The notes: generated by a model from the letters alone, not told the origin. A stretch of DNA of 64,000 bases from Ricordea florida (GCA_949710005.1 OX453284.1:4804001-4868000); one strand, 5' to 3'; positions 48,201 to 58,482 are shown, counted from the stretch's first letter. Numbers and translations: made by a program.

Positions 48201-51200
48201 GTCCTTCTCGTTCCATTTCCTTGAGCTTGGCTACAATCTTTGGAAGGAGTGCTGCCGGTTGTCTGCGAGGACCATGAACTACAGGTGTTGCTGTTGGGTC
48301 AATCTTGATAGAGTAGGTTCCAGGCATAGCTCCAGATGCACTTTGAAGATCCGGATGCTGGTTAAGCAGTTCCTTAAGGTTTGGATCAACATGTACTTTG
48401 TGTACTCGATGGACTAAGTTAAGGCCTTGACAAACTTTGCCTGACAATATTGGTTTCTGCTTACTCTCTATGACATAGAAGTTCACATTTAACTCGTTGC
48501 CTTTGAATCTTACGGGAAGGGTGACGTAGCCTTTTGGTGTGATTCGGTGTTGGCTGTACGACACTAGGGTCTTCTTTGTTTGCTTGATCTGGGCACCTGG
48601 AGCTACTTGCTTGAGCTGAGCTGTGTTAATTACACTCGCATAGGCACCGGTGTCAAGCTGACAGTGTAGGGAACTGTTACCTACTTCTACAACCTCCCAC
48701 CATTCATCATTTTCACGGGGGCTCTGCTTATCATTGATGCTTTTCATCTCCAGACTTGTTACGTGTAACAACTGCACATCACTGTCAGGGCCTTCTTCAT
48801 CACTGGAATAATCTTCGCTTGGATAGTGCATTTCATTCAACAGGTTGACATTTCTTGTCTTGCTTCTGCATACTTGGGCAAAATGTCCAATTTTCTTGCA
48901 CCTCTTGCATGATTCATTTTTAGCTGGACATTTGTCTTGTGGCTTGTGAACATTGTATCCACATCTACCGCACTTTTGAACTTGCTCCTTGTTCTCTTTC
49001 GGTGTCTTCTGTTTCCCGCGCGTTTTGAACCTCTTGGTTGAGCTATCCTTCCATGCAAGTTTGTTGACCTCCACTTTTGGGTCTTCGCCAGACATCACTT
49101 GCATTCCATCTTTGGTCGCTTCGTACATCCGACCGATGTCAATTGCCATCTCCAAGGTAAGGTTTTTACTTTTCTCCAAGCAGCGTTGCCGTACTCGTTC
49201 GTCTAGTGATTTGCACGCAATGGCGTTCCGAATTAATTTATTCGTTTCTGTCATATCCAAGCCTCGGGCCAGCAGTTTCAGATCAGTGACGAAAGAGTCA
49301 AATGTTTCTTCTTGTAACTGGCGTCTTCGATCAAATTTAACTGCCGCCATAATAGGGTTCTTCTTGGCTTCGAGGTGAGATTTGAACTTTCCGACGACTC
49401 TCGCGAGTATGTCTTTTTCACTTACATTTTGAGCGGATTCTCCGGATCCAATTTGCACAATTTCCCACTGGAAGGTGAGGTAGATTTCCCGGCCTTTATC
49501 GCCGACGAAGCTCATCAAGTTGCATACTTTCTCCTTTTCGGTGCATTTGCTGAGCGGTCCTCCGAACGTGAATTCGCAATGTTGATAAAACCTTTCCCAC
49601 TCTTTACTCAGGTCCGAAGCGTCCCAATTCATTCTTGGCCAGTTGAACGACGAATTTGTGTAACCTTCTGCCATTTCTTAAGGCTTTCTTCTAGTCGGTG
49701 GCGCTCGAAATCCCACTATATTGACACCATGTTATATATACACAACATGAACGCCATGTTGAGTCTCAGACCGCATGGTTTAATGTCAACAATCATAATG
49801 GCCAGCGGTATGCCATACATAACAGTACCACTAAGTATTGTGCTATTGTCAGTCACAGTTATGATCTTTGGTAAAATGCCTTGGACCCTTTCTGACTACA
49901 CCCACATAGAGCAAACCCCCCCACTGATATCACCAAGACCTCTTTATGTTACTCCCTTCTTGCTTCAAAAAACCAAGAACAGTCATTAAATGTTACTTCC
50001 GAGCAGAACTATACCAAACCCCTCATGGAATGGTCAGGATATATCAACTTGCTACAGCAACAAATTTCCGTTCAAAACATGATCTTGCAAAGGTTCACTG
50101 TTTTTATATCCTATATTTTAAAAATATGAGTTTTCATACCTGTAAGGTCGTGGTTAGAAAGTTATTTGCTGAAACTATATCCACAAAGAAATCCTTGGGT
50201 ATTTCCACAATTTCGAAATGAAGAACTCCTTAGGAAAGAAGTATTGGAAATATCTTACGTGATGATTAGACGAGAAAAATGAAAATGATCTGAATCAGCT
50301 ATATTTCAGCATGTAGTTCATGATCTATAATGGTGATTGAACTGAGTGGAGTGCAATTTGGTCTGAAATCATATGCATGCATGATCTCATATATCAAACA
50401 AGCGCGCAGCGCGAGTTCGACTTGAAGTCACAAGTATGAGTTCAGACCAAAATTGCATGACACTAAGTTCAATTACCACTTTATTACATCCAGTTTTGAA
50501 ATCACACAATTTTTAAAGTCCTAGTACAGGATTTTGGTTAGTCAAGTACCAATACTTTATTGTAAATATGATTGGTTGTTTTATATTTGTGTTTATTCTC
50601 ATTGGCTGAAGAAAAGATGCCATTTAGAGCCTAAGATAGTGCAATTCGTGAATAAATCACGCTGCTATTGGCCAATCAAATTGCAGGATCACCTGTGACT
50701 TCAAAACAGATGTAATAAAACAGGAAAGCAGTACCTTGTATTTATTTTTCCGTTTTAACACTGATTATATTTCAAAGAATTTAGTCACGCAACAAGTCGA
50801 AGATTTTTAACTGCCCACCCTCACAGGTGGCAGGGGGAAAATTGCTGTTACATGGCACAGGTTTCCTAGCAAAATGGCAGGGCCTGTGCAACATTTAAGC
50901 TCATATGAATAATTTTTAATTCTCACAACCAAATAGTCACATATGATAGTCGAAAATATTATGCACTATGATATGAACACCTGCGACACTTGTAGTGCAA
51001 ATGTAAAAGGATAAAACGGCTTTTGGGGAGCAGGGTGGCCCAGTGGCGAGAGAACTCGCCTTCAACCAATGTGGCCCGGGTTCGGTTCCCGGGCCCGGCA
51101 TCATATGTGGGCTGAGTTTGTTGGTTCTCTACTCTGCTCCGTTTTTCTCCGGGTACTCCGGTTTTCACCTCTCCACAAAAACCAACATTTGATTTGATTT

Positions 51201-54200
51201 AATTTAATTACCTCCGCCAAGGAGGTTATGTTTTCACGCCTGTCTGATTGTTTGTCTGTCTGTTAATCGTTTTACGCAAAGACTAATCAACGGATTTGCA
51301 CCAAATTTGGTGGAAAGTTCGCAAATATACCAAGGATCAATCGATTAAAATTTGGGATTTATCTAGATTAAACTCTGGATCTCAGATCCAGATGAGTGTA
51401 ATATCAGGTGTACATATGTGGCGGGGCGGAGGTATGCGCTCTACCGAGTCCCCTTCTAGTTAAATATGATTTGATTTGATTTGTGCTTTACAGTGTCCCC
51501 AATTAGTACGTCAGTGCTAGATACATTTGACACCCAAAGTTCATTATTATTATTATAATTTGTTTATATTTCCTATACCTATGAGCTAAAACAAATGAAA
51601 ACCAAAAGTCTCTCTCATGTAAAAAAAGGTAAGCAGGCAAGTGGCAGAGTGTCATAATCACAGAAAAAAGACTAACATCCCTTGAAGAAGACACGAGACA
51701 GAAATGACAAAACGTCAGCTCAGTGAATTTTTTAAGTGACATTCATTACTTTGAACCAGCGATAATAACATTTATTTATATGGTGCAAATTCAATTATAC
51801 AATTTTCAAATCAGCCACAACACACGGATCTATGTCCCCTGCTCTTTGCGAACAGTGTGTGGTTTCTTTAACATCCCACAACGTTATACAAAGCAAGGGT
51901 TGTGAGAGGGGACCTACGGTTTATCGTCTAGTTCCGAGAAGACTAGAACGTCCAACCATTTACTGATGACATTGCAAAGGTAGCACTTTCTCCTTAGTTA
52001 TTTATAGACCCTGAGTGTTGGTTTGGCCGAGGTTTGAACCAATGACCTCCCGTATTATAGTTCGGTGCTCTACCAACTGAGCTAACTGGTCGGCATCAAT
52101 TATGTCCAATGGACCATTATGCTTTCCTTGTTTCAGAGCCTGTAAATTTTATACAGGTTTAATGCATGCTATAAATTAAGGTTTTTTATAACCCACTAAG
52201 TCCTGCATCCAATTTCTCTTTGTTAGTGGTATTGATACAGAGATGAAAACTGTTAATGCGAGCATAAGGAAATGATATCCAAACACATTCTTCTAACTGG
52301 TACTGTATAAAATGTATGGCAACCAGAAAGGGGAATCTGTGTCTTAATGTTAGGGATTTAAGGGTCAAGTTAAATTCCTAACAGTGACTATCAAAAAACA
52401 ATGTGAAGAAGTTAAATGACTAACCTATAAGAGCATCAAATATACTGCTGTGTGTAGCTAGAGCCTCGTCACAAGTACACAGTACATTGAGAAGTGCTTT
52501 CCAGTGCTCAAAGGCATCGTACACTGTAGTAAAAAAAAAGAATATTCAACAAATTCCACAACACACATCTTGGGGGAGCACAGTTGGCCCAGTGTTGGGG
52601 AGCAGGGTTGGCCCAGTGTTGGGGAGCAGGGTTAGCCCAGTGTTGGGAGCGTCCATCTTTAGTTTTGCTGTGCTTTTTTGGCGCCACAAAAAATGCAAAA
52701 TGGAAAATAAATTGGAGATATCATGTTAAAATTCTGGGAACTTCAATGAAAGAAGCATTCAGCAAATCTTGTTCCAAGATTCTCCATCCTCTTAACTAGA
52801 ATGACAACCACTGGTCAAGGGAAGGCAGGCTCTGGGAATGACATTAATATTCAGCCTTTTAACTAATATTAAACATTTTAATAGCTCTCTTCTTTGACAG
52901 TTCTAGTAGGTGATCACTGTCAAGTTATTTTAAAAGCATGCTACGTAATTCTTCTAGTCACACTAAATTAGGTACTGCTGAAAATAACTTCACAAAATCA
53001 AGCAGGTTCTTCAGTCAACAAATCATTGATTGAATTTATCTAGAACAGCTGGGAGTCAGGTAGCATAGTAGCTAATGTATTAGCCTTCAGATCAAGCAAT
53101 CTGTGGTTAATGCTCAATTGACAGCATTGCGCAACTTCCTAAGACAGGCCATCCTTATGGGTCTCCTGTGCATAGAGTGCAGTTTTCACCTTTTCAGGTG
53201 GTAACTGGTAAAATTTACTGCCTGTAACAGCACTTGTTACTGCCTAAAATGCCCTGAAATTCTTGAAAATTCAACAGCTACGCGAGTGTTTTACCGGTTT
53301 GAAAAACTCTAATACCTGTTGTGCTGAAATAAAAGGAAAACACTGGAGTGTATCTTATCACTAAAAACAACTTACAGTCAATGTGAGGAATTGGCATTTT
53401 AAATTTGCAAACTCACCTTGGCCAACAAGAAAACAAACAAAAGCAAACTGAAGTTCACCAAGTACCTCTTTGCTATCTAGAAAAAAATATATGTTAATTC
53501 AATGCGGCAGTCAGTGTGTTTATCAAAAGAAGCATTTGGTTGTGTTTTAAATTATGAGGAGTCATTCTGTAATGAATTTATGATGGCAACTTGTCCTATT
53601 TGAAAAACCTCACCTTTCATGTGTTTTAGCAAACAAATGAAAGTATAACTAGAATCCATACAGTGCTTGCTAATTTCTCTGGGATTAGCACCATCAGGGT
53701 ATTTCTGCTTAGGGATTTCTGTGAATCTAATGACGGTCTCTTGATTCCTTTGAATTAATGAGTCTGTGCCTTCAACTTGCATGGCTCTCTTTCCACTGTG
53801 GAAGTCTTCTTGGGTAACCTCAGTTACAGAAGATATTTTCTTGCAAACTGGCTCAATTCTTTCCAGCAAGTCTTTGGTAATGTAACTTGTTAATGATACC
53901 CATTTCTTGAAGTTTTCATGGGGATACACACCAAGAAATCTATCCATATCTTTCAAACCTCCACAAAAAATGAAACAAAATTTAATAAAATTAATAAAAT
54001 TTACAATTCATTATTTCTAGAAAACACTTTGGTATTCTAATACATGTTAAAATATTATTTTGAGATAAGACCATGGAGAGTTATCGCTTTCTGAAAAAAC
54101 ATAGACAAATTAGTGTTCCTTGAATGGGATGCCTTTTATTCATTCATTCATTCACTGTCCTGTCATTTATCCTCTGATTCTATTGTTACCTCCACGTTTC

Positions 54201-54970
54201 TCTGTTCATTCCAAGTTTCACTCCATCCTTCCAACCTTCCCCTTTCCATTATCTTATTCATTCATCAATCTATCTGTTCACTCGTTCATTTATTCATCCA
54301 TTCATCACTCCAAATATTCAATGATTTATTTGCAGTTTCCAAAACATCTCACTTTTTTCCATATCTATTGCATGATAGAAAAGTCACCAGTGCTAGTAAC
54401 TTACAATCTGTAAACTAAGTATTGTTCCTATGGCATAAATTATGACCATAATATGTCAGCACCTTGTCAGTACAAAGACAGCTTATAATATACTCTGTTC
54501 CAGTACCTGATGAGCAGGTTGACAGACAAACATGCACAAAGCTGGAAAGCAAAAGATAAGAACTGGGGTGGGAAAGGGACAGAGATGTAGCTAGCCATAA
54601 ATCACGAATGTACACTCAAATTAAGGAAGTAATAAATACCTGTCCTATATCTATTTCTCTCCTCTTCACTGACATCAACTGTACCGAAATCCTCAGTTTC
54701 TGGGTCCCATTTTACAACCAAAACATCTTTTCGCTTCACAAACAAAAACATGCCTGTTCTCGGAGCAGTTTGTCCTCCCGTATTTACCGCGCCATAGTAG
54801 ATAAAGTGAATACCTGGCGGAATCATCTTCACTCCCTTAAAAAGCGGACCGGTATTCCAAGAGTTGTAGTCGATGCCAAATTCTGTTCCCTCAGGAACAC
54901 CAAGGGCTACAAGAGTTGCTCCATCTTCAAAAAGACGCTTGGCGACTTCGGGTTCCATTTCTGCCATCAC
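44275..54970 (-). CDS. AAR2: AAR2 splicing factor homologue (357 aa)
   Basis: Six exons join in frame: 54970..54640, 53958..53614, 53476..53417, 52523..52425, 50228..50140 and 44424..44275 (stop TAG). They total 1,074 nt, all with GT-AG borders. AAR2 is a U5 snRNP assembly factor that holds PRP8 before BRR2 joins; it acts in cytoplasm and nucleus. Family hallmarks: FGIDYNSW and [14 protein letters not shown] in the N-terminal beta-sandwich; then the helical domain with [58 protein letters not shown], and the end [10 protein letters not shown]. Human AAR2 is 384 aa, so the length is close. The last intron (5.7 kb) contains an intact gypsy retrotransposon in the same orientation and a 21-bp tandem array. 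A second ATG follows the first directly. Confidence 0.95.
44716..44942 (+). repeat. 21-bp tandem repeat (about eleven copies)
   Basis: The unit AATTCTTCGTAGAAGCCGGA plus C or G recurs every 21 bp with GTAGTA/GTAGAA variants. Because 21 is a multiple of three, frames on both strands stay open (for example FFVEAGQ on plus), but it is in the last AAR2 intron and shows no gene context. Confidence 0.9.
45362..45456 (-). repeat. 3' LTR of the gypsy element
   Basis: 95 bp, identical to the copy at 49730-49824; preceded on the coding strand by the polypurine tract. Confidence 0.97.
45586..49674 (-). CDS. Gypsy Gag-Pol polyprotein (1,362 aa)
   Basis: A single uninterrupted frame. Gag ends with two zinc knuckles near residues 233-272 (CX2CX4HX5C, then CX2CX4HX4C). 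The aspartic protease has LDTGAY near 339. Reverse transcriptase shows [14 protein letters not shown] near 552 and the catalytic IMDDIL near 616. RNase H has [12 protein letters not shown] near 761. Integrase has the HX3H...CX2C zinc region from about 972, then the D, D, E residues, with TDCGVQYTS near 1087 and NGEAEAA near 1123. No envelope frame and no chromodomain signature seen. Gag and Pol are fused without frameshift. Start at ATG 55 nt after the 5' LTR. Every catalytic residue I looked for is present, so it may be active. Confidence 0.95.
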   Translation of the reverse strand: MAEGYTNSSFNWPRMNWDASDLSKEWERFYQHCEFTFGGPLSKCTEKEKVCNLMSFVGDKGREIYLTFQWEIVQIGSGESAQNVSEKDILARVVGKFKSHLEAKKNPIMAAVKFDRRRQLQEETFDSFVTDLKLLARGLDMTETNKLIRNAIACKSLDERVRQRCLEKSKNLTLEMAIDIGRMYEATKDGMQVMSGEDPKVEVNKLAWKDSSTKRFKTRGKQKTPKENKEQVQKCGRCGYNVHKPQDKCPAKNESCKRCKKIGHFAQVCRSKTRNVNLLNEMHYPSEDYSSDEEGPDSDVQLLHVTSLEMKSINDKQSPRENDEWWEVVEVGNSSLHCQLDTGAYASVINTAQLKQVAPGAQIKQTKKTLVSYSQHRITPKGYVTLPVRFKGNELNVNFYVIESKQKPILSGKVCQGLNLVHRVHKVHVDPNLKELLNQHPDLQSASGAMPGTYSIKIDPTATPVVHGPRRQPAALLPKIVAKLKEMEREGHLAKVTQPTDWVNSMVVSTRGEKIRICLDPGDLNKAVKREHYPIPIVEEIAAKIPDAKVFTVLDAKSGYLQMKLDYESSLLTTMNTPIGRYRWLKLPFGIKSAPEMYQRAMDEMLEGIDHAYPIMDDILIAGRDIAHHDSVLEAVLHRAKRYNLKLNFEKVKVRKQQVQYVGHIISAAGLKPDPEKVRAMRDMPAPETKEDVRRFLGSIQYLAKFLPMLAEVETPLRELTSKDVLFHWDKPQADAFQKLKDMCCEAPVLAYYDVRKDVTIQCDASKSAVGAVLLQEGRPIAYASRKLRKSELSWAPIEKEMQAIVFSTQKFREYILGKTTLVQTDHKPLETILRKPMATAPLRLQAMMLKVSGYDLKVDYLPGKKQVLADTLSRACLNEVPPEEEEIQVNMLERISISEPKYAELQQNTANELNELYTIIQAGWPETKQQVPHSIRQYWDTRDELAVLDGVIYRGMRIVVPPSMRPAMLELIHGTHLGIVKCKQRAREALYWPAMSAQIEEKVKDCSLCHNYAPAQPKEPLIPSPVPDLPWATAASDIFAFEGGHYLVLVDYFSKYIEVTKLKDLTSQETIEALKEHFSRHGIPAKLVTDCGVQYTSKEFETFAQSYSFEHVLVSPKHPRANGEAEAAVKTVKSLWRKNRDKNKALLEYRATPIPGIDLSPSQLSMGRRLRTTLPIARGLLEPETYDIKEVKARMKHGKEQQKYFYDRRCNKDLPPLKPGDPVRIKPEPGSKEWRAATVVQKHALPRSYVVDVGGRRIRRNRVALRIDSAKSHAEYQKCHPNSVQQPEPHSGNPCTVPTFQADTQMEHPAQDHHPDPTAAPPPSPPVIALLPPSDIAENKDSTPYTTRSGRRVKKPSRLNL
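49730..49824 (-). repeat. 5' LTR of the gypsy element
   Basis: 95 bp, short for a gypsy LTR. Begins TGTTATGTATGGC on the coding strand and ends in TATATAACA, followed by the primer-binding site. Confidence 0.97.
50325..50715. mobile_element. MITE-like inverted-repeat element
   Basis: GGTGATTGAACTGAGTGGAG, TGCAATTTGGTCTGAA at 50331-50366 is matched inverted by TTCAGACCAAAATTGCATGA, CACTAAGTTCAATTACC at 50432-50468, around a GCGCGCAGCGCGAGTTCGAC centre. A flanking segment with CCAATCAAATTGCAGG and ACAGATGTAATAAA seems part of the same insertion. It lies in the AAR2 intron upstream of exon 5. Confidence 0.6.
51025..51480 (+). mobile_element. tRNA-derived SINE with a second element nested in its tail
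   Basis: The SINE head runs from GGGGAGCAGGGTGGCCCAGT to the B box GGTTCGGTTCC at about 51078, then a body ending in TTTGATTTGATTT. The tail is broken near 51207 by an unrelated element that begins ACCTCCGCCAAGGAGGTTAT and ends CGGAGGTATGCGCTC...CTTCTAGTT near 51460, after which the TGATTTGATTTG tail resumes. The inner element matches a repeat type common in marine invertebrate genomes; I cannot name its class with confidence. Confidence 0.7.
51760..52095 (-). mobile_element. tRNA-derived SINE (minus strand)
   Basis: On the minus strand a tRNA-like head (A box TTAGCTCAGTTGGTAGAGC, B-box-like GGTTCAAACC) occupies about 52010-52095. The acceptor pairing is only partial (GCCGA/TCGGC), so it is not a working tRNA gene. 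A body with GGGTCTATAAATAACTAAGG and CTTCTCGGAAC follows leftward. It lies in an AAR2 intron. Confidence 0.7.
52572..52648 (+). repeat. 24-bp tandem repeat derived from a SINE head
   Basis: GCCCAGTGTTGGGGAGCAGG recurs with a 24-bp period at 52587, 52611 and 52635. The unit matches the first bases of the SINE at 51025 (GGGGAGCAGGGTGGCCCAGT). It lies in an AAR2 intron 50 bp upstream of exon 4. Confidence 0.85.
54137..54310 (+). repeat. Degenerate CATT simple repeat
   Basis: TTCATTCATTCATTCA runs and C/T-rich derivatives fill the AAR2 first intron here. Frames opened by the repeat are not genes. Confidence 0.7.
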
Positions 54971-56736
54971 TACTGACTAGCTGAACTTAAAGGAATATGG
55001 ATTAATAAGGCTAATCAATTAACACTATTCTTGTATTTCTAGGTATCAATGTTTTAGAACGTTTTAGGAACGTGAGTTGAGTTTAGAATGCCGCCATATT
55101 GGCCGAGCAGGAACTGGGTCAACTCTACCCAGGCTTTCTTTGACATAAGAATTTGCATATACTAAAATATGTACTCACGACCTCGGTCAAGATTCTCCCA
55201 TACAGACCTCCAGCTTGGTTAATAAGAGCTAAGTACAAATTAGTGGGCTGGGTATTCTGCAAACTAGCCCAAAACAGATTGAGTTTTTACCCCCTCCAAT
55301 GACCCAATTCTTTTTCAATTTGTATCACAAGACCCAATTTACAACCAACCACAGCTTGTCCATGAAGACAAAGTAAAGGAATTAGAGTGCAACTACTCGA
55401 ACCAAGGTCACCCACATAAATTTTCATACAAATTTTAAATGCCTGTTTTTGACGCTAAGCAGCAGCTTTGTGGAGAGTTTCTACTGACTGCGATGATTCT
55501 TTTTCAATCTTTATATGTTTTGTACAATTATAGAGCAAATTATGTACATTTTAATTAAGCGAAATATAAAATATTTGTAGAGATTCTATTGTTTAGATAC
55601 TTAATTAAGAATGAATAAATTGTATGAAATTTTGTTTAAGTGGCTTTGGTTTGAGTAGTAGCACTGTAAAATGGTTAATGTTAGCCCAATATTCCATGAA
55701 TTGGGTAGTTAAAAGATATATGCTAAGAAAAAAATCACTCTTACAGGCAGTGAGCAAAATTTGTTTTAATAATTCTGCACCAATGTACCTTGCCATGCTG
55801 TGGTATTCACAACATGTTAATTACAATACTATCTTGCAGATATTATGCTTGATTAATATAATTATAGTTTCATATAAATATATTGTCATCATGGATGCCT
55901 CAAGTAAATGTATAACATCAATTTTGCTGTACTTCAGGATCCAGTCCCAAAGTAATCTTCATCTCCAAACAAATTTTGGAATTTAACTACTTAAAATGTG
56001 AATGTAAACTAGCTGAGTAAATTTATACAAGATGCAAGAAAAAGGGATGAAGTAACAGAAAACAAGCAATTCTGTACCACCAAAGGAAATCCTAGTGTAT
56101 ATATAAATATGTAATTCTATTTCTTAAGTCTGAAAACTACATGGTCACTGTCAACTGATAAAAGAAAAAAAAAACATTATTATTGGATGCAGTTCATGAT
56201 GATATCAAAAGTTGTCAAAACCACATGGTCTAATCAGCATTATCCACAAAAACCACTGGCCCATGTGGATAATTTAGACCTGACATCTTAGAAGGGTACA
56301 ATATCATGCATAAACCAAATTAAATAATTGTTTGATAAGTATCAGTACGCATAACTTTGCACTGGACTGAGAAATGGTGACCATTTTATCTGGCAACTTC
56401 GATGGTTTGTTTATTACCTGGATACCTCAACCAGATCTGAATTGTTTATATGTAATCTTGAACATTCATTTTCAATAAAAAGATGAACCTATTCTTCCAT
56501 TTTAATGCACAAAAAACTGAAAATGAAGATCAGTTGACCTTGAATAAACTTAACAGTATAAAATTTATGCAATATCTTATTAAAATATTGTATTTATACT
56601 GTTCAGTTCCAAGTTATGAAACTCAGCTGTATGCTTTCAACCAATTAAATTTAAGCTATGGTAAGTAAAATGTGTAATAATATCAAATACCATGTTATTT
56701 GAGATGGCAGCTATTAAGGGATATTTGAACACCTGG
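54971..56736. other. Intergenic AT-rich region between AAR2 and the F-box gene
   Basis: It holds the AAR2 promoter side (right of 54970) and the 3' flank of the F-box gene. A fragment near 55175-55235 (CGACCTCGGTCAAG, CATACAGACCTCCAGCTTGG) belongs to the palindromic MITE family seen at 35.6 and 37.1 kb. No further gene is recognised; short frames at 55624-55986 and 56483-56668 look like chance. Confidence 0.5.
55090..55102 (-). promoter_or_regulatory. YY1-like and CCAAT motifs upstream of AAR2
   Basis: On the minus strand CCAATATGGCGGC lies about 120 bp before the AAR2 start codon, joining a CCAAT box to the YY1 core ATGGCGGC. This placement is common in animal housekeeping promoters. Motif match only. 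Confidence 0.45.
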
Positions 56737-58200
56737 CTATACATGCAATTTGTTGATAACCTTGCCTAGTGTGTTTTCAGGACTTGGTAATAAACTTTCC
56801 ATCTTGATAAGCAGTCTTTCCACAGTAATTGTTTCCCCACTGTTTCCAATAGCAACGTGCTCTATTCGTGGACTGCACAGTTTCACTTCTCTGATGTGTT
56901 TACACTTGTCTCTTAGTTCTTGAACCAAATCAGCATCTGTGTCATCAATGAGCTTGAAATTAATCAATGAGACAGCTTCAATGAGGGGACACAGTTTAAT
57001 CAAATTGGGTACCAAAACACTTTCTGAAAGTGCCTCCTTTCGAAGAGGTCCAAATTCAAGGATTCTCAAATTGGAGACAAATTTGAACATCTCCGCAATT
57101 ACCGAGGGGGGAATCCTGGGGGAATGACTTACCCCCAGGTACCTAAGCGACGGTGACTGTCGAAGTACTCCCTCCAAGCATTCCGCGGACAAAAGAAAAT
57201 TCCATCTGAGATCTAATGTTTCTAGACATCCGTAAGCCATTGTTGGCTTTACCTCTTGATAAATTCTCAAGTGTAGGATATGCCGGAAACCACATTGATT
57301 CATTTTGAAGTAGCGAATGTTGGGCAATCTACAGATCACGTTTGAAAGACCCGTTGTTGTCACGAAGTAACACCCTGTTAAGTCAAGTTCCTTAACAACT
57401 GTTTTTTCCCAGTTCACAGACATCAATGACTCATCTGTTACTTTCGTAAAGCGAATAAGAAGTGTAGAAACCGACTTGCAATTTCTAAGGACTCGATAAA
57501 GGTGCTTGCCCCGGTAATTCTTGCATTCATTAAGGCAGATCGACTCCAGATGAGGGCAGCTCAGAGAGATTTTCAACAGCGCGTCATCGGTCAGGGTCTC
57601 GCATTCCGTGCAATCGAGGATACGCAAGTTTCGCATTTTAGCAAATAAATCGGGTACAAGACTCGTAGAAGAGTCCATTCCCAATCCGACGTATCTCATA
57701 CGCGTAAAATGCCTTGGTAATCGTCTCATAAACTTAAAGTTCCCCCACGAATAGCGGAGATCCATTAGCTCTAATTCTGTCGGGAAATCCCGTATCCCTT
57801 CGTGTCCAGTTTCGCTTTCCACTTCGGCACCATAAAATACCACACTTCGAATTTGATGGCATCTTTTAGCCAGTTCTTTCGCCACTTTGGCCGTTAGAGT
57901 ACAGCCACCCAAATTCAGAGCTTTTACCGAGGATAAGCGAGTGCGGATCAACATCAACAATGTTTCTTCATCTACCGCAGGCCAAAAATCATTCATGTCA
58001 ACAACACACCACAGAGAGCGATCATAAGCAATTCTCCGCCAACGAGAACATACTTGGGCTACAACACCAAGCTCTCTCTTGGAAAGGTACCTGAACACTT
58101 CCAGGATCACTGAGTCGGGTATTTTCTTCTCCATCTTCAAGGAGCTCGCGTTATGCTTAAAATCGCAGCTGGCGTTGTCGCTTTTACCACGCGCGAACAA
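56737..58200 (-). CDS. F-box / leucine-rich-repeat protein, FBXL12-like (487 aa)
   Basis: A single-exon frame. The F-box lies at about residues 27-70 (KIPDSVILEVFRYLSKREL, VCSRWRRIAYDRSLWCVVDM) and would bind SKP1 in an SCF ubiquitin ligase. The rest is a run of leucine-rich repeats of the cysteine-containing type (for example VKALNLGGCTLT, LRILDCTECETLTDDALLKI, LDLTGCYFVTTTGLSNV, LRYLGVSHSPRI), which would choose the substrate. F-box wording is closest to FBXL12 among those I know, but this protein is longer than that family's usual ~326 aa, so orthology is open. The first ATG is used; a second at residue 23 (MEKKIPDSV) starts right before the F-box and may be the real start. It lies head-to-head with TTC8. 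Confidence 0.88.
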   Translation of the reverse strand: MFARGKSDNASCDFKHNASSLKMEKKIPDSVILEVFRYLSKRELGVVAQVCSRWRRIAYDRSLWCVVDMNDFWPAVDEETLLMLIRTRLSSVKALNLGGCTLTAKVAKELAKRCHQIRSVVFYGAEVESETGHEGIRDFPTELELMDLRYSWGNFKFMRRLPRHFTRMRYVGLGMDSSTSLVPDLFAKMRNLRILDCTECETLTDDALLKISLSCPHLESICLNECKNYRGKHLYRVLRNCKSVSTLLIRFTKVTDESLMSVNWEKTVVKELDLTGCYFVTTTGLSNVICRLPNIRYFKMNQCGFRHILHLRIYQEVKPTMAYGCLETLDLRWNFLLSAECLEGVLRQSPSLRYLGVSHSPRIPPSVIAEMFKFVSNLRILEFGPLRKEALSESVLVPNLIKLCPLIEAVSLINFKLIDDTDADLVQELRDKCKHIREVKLCSPRIEHVAIGNSGETITVERLLIKMESLLPSPENTLGKVINKLHV

Positions 58201-58482
58201 AGCTTGCGTGCTCCAAGCGCCAAGGCGCGTCGAAATCCTTTCTAAATCGCAATCGCTTTTATCGTTAAAAACTCACGCCATTTTCCAACTGAGAGAATAC
58301 TTTTCAACGAAAGTATATTTCGACAAAAGTTTCTCCGTGAAACCGAGAGAAAGTACTTCGTTTCAACCATAGAGTTATAACTCACACAGTGTAAATCTTG
58401 TTAATGAAAAGCTCCTTGCATTGTTTCGCCGGATGTAGGACCAATGCCCACGGGTTTCGAGCAGCTGATTGGATATAGCACA

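Larger units (their letters stand above)
45362..49824 (-). mobile_element. Intact Ty3/gypsy LTR retrotransposon
   Basis: The element is 4,463 bp, bounded by 95-bp LTRs at 45362-45456 and 49730-49824 that are identical base for base and run TGTTATG...TATAACA on the coding strand. The target duplication GTACC flanks it at 45357-45361 and 49825-49829. Next to the 5' LTR a primer-binding site starts TGGTGTCAATATAGTGGGAT, resembling the 3' end of a leucine tRNA in complement. A polypurine tract GGAAAGGGGGGA directly precedes the 3' LTR. Identical LTRs and an open polyprotein imply a recent insertion. It sits inside the last AAR2 intron, same strand. Confidence 0.97.

Noticed and set aside
52010-52095. 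A tRNA gene on the minus strand
   Set aside because: A and B boxes are good but acceptor pairing is partial and a SINE body follows; treated as a SINE head.
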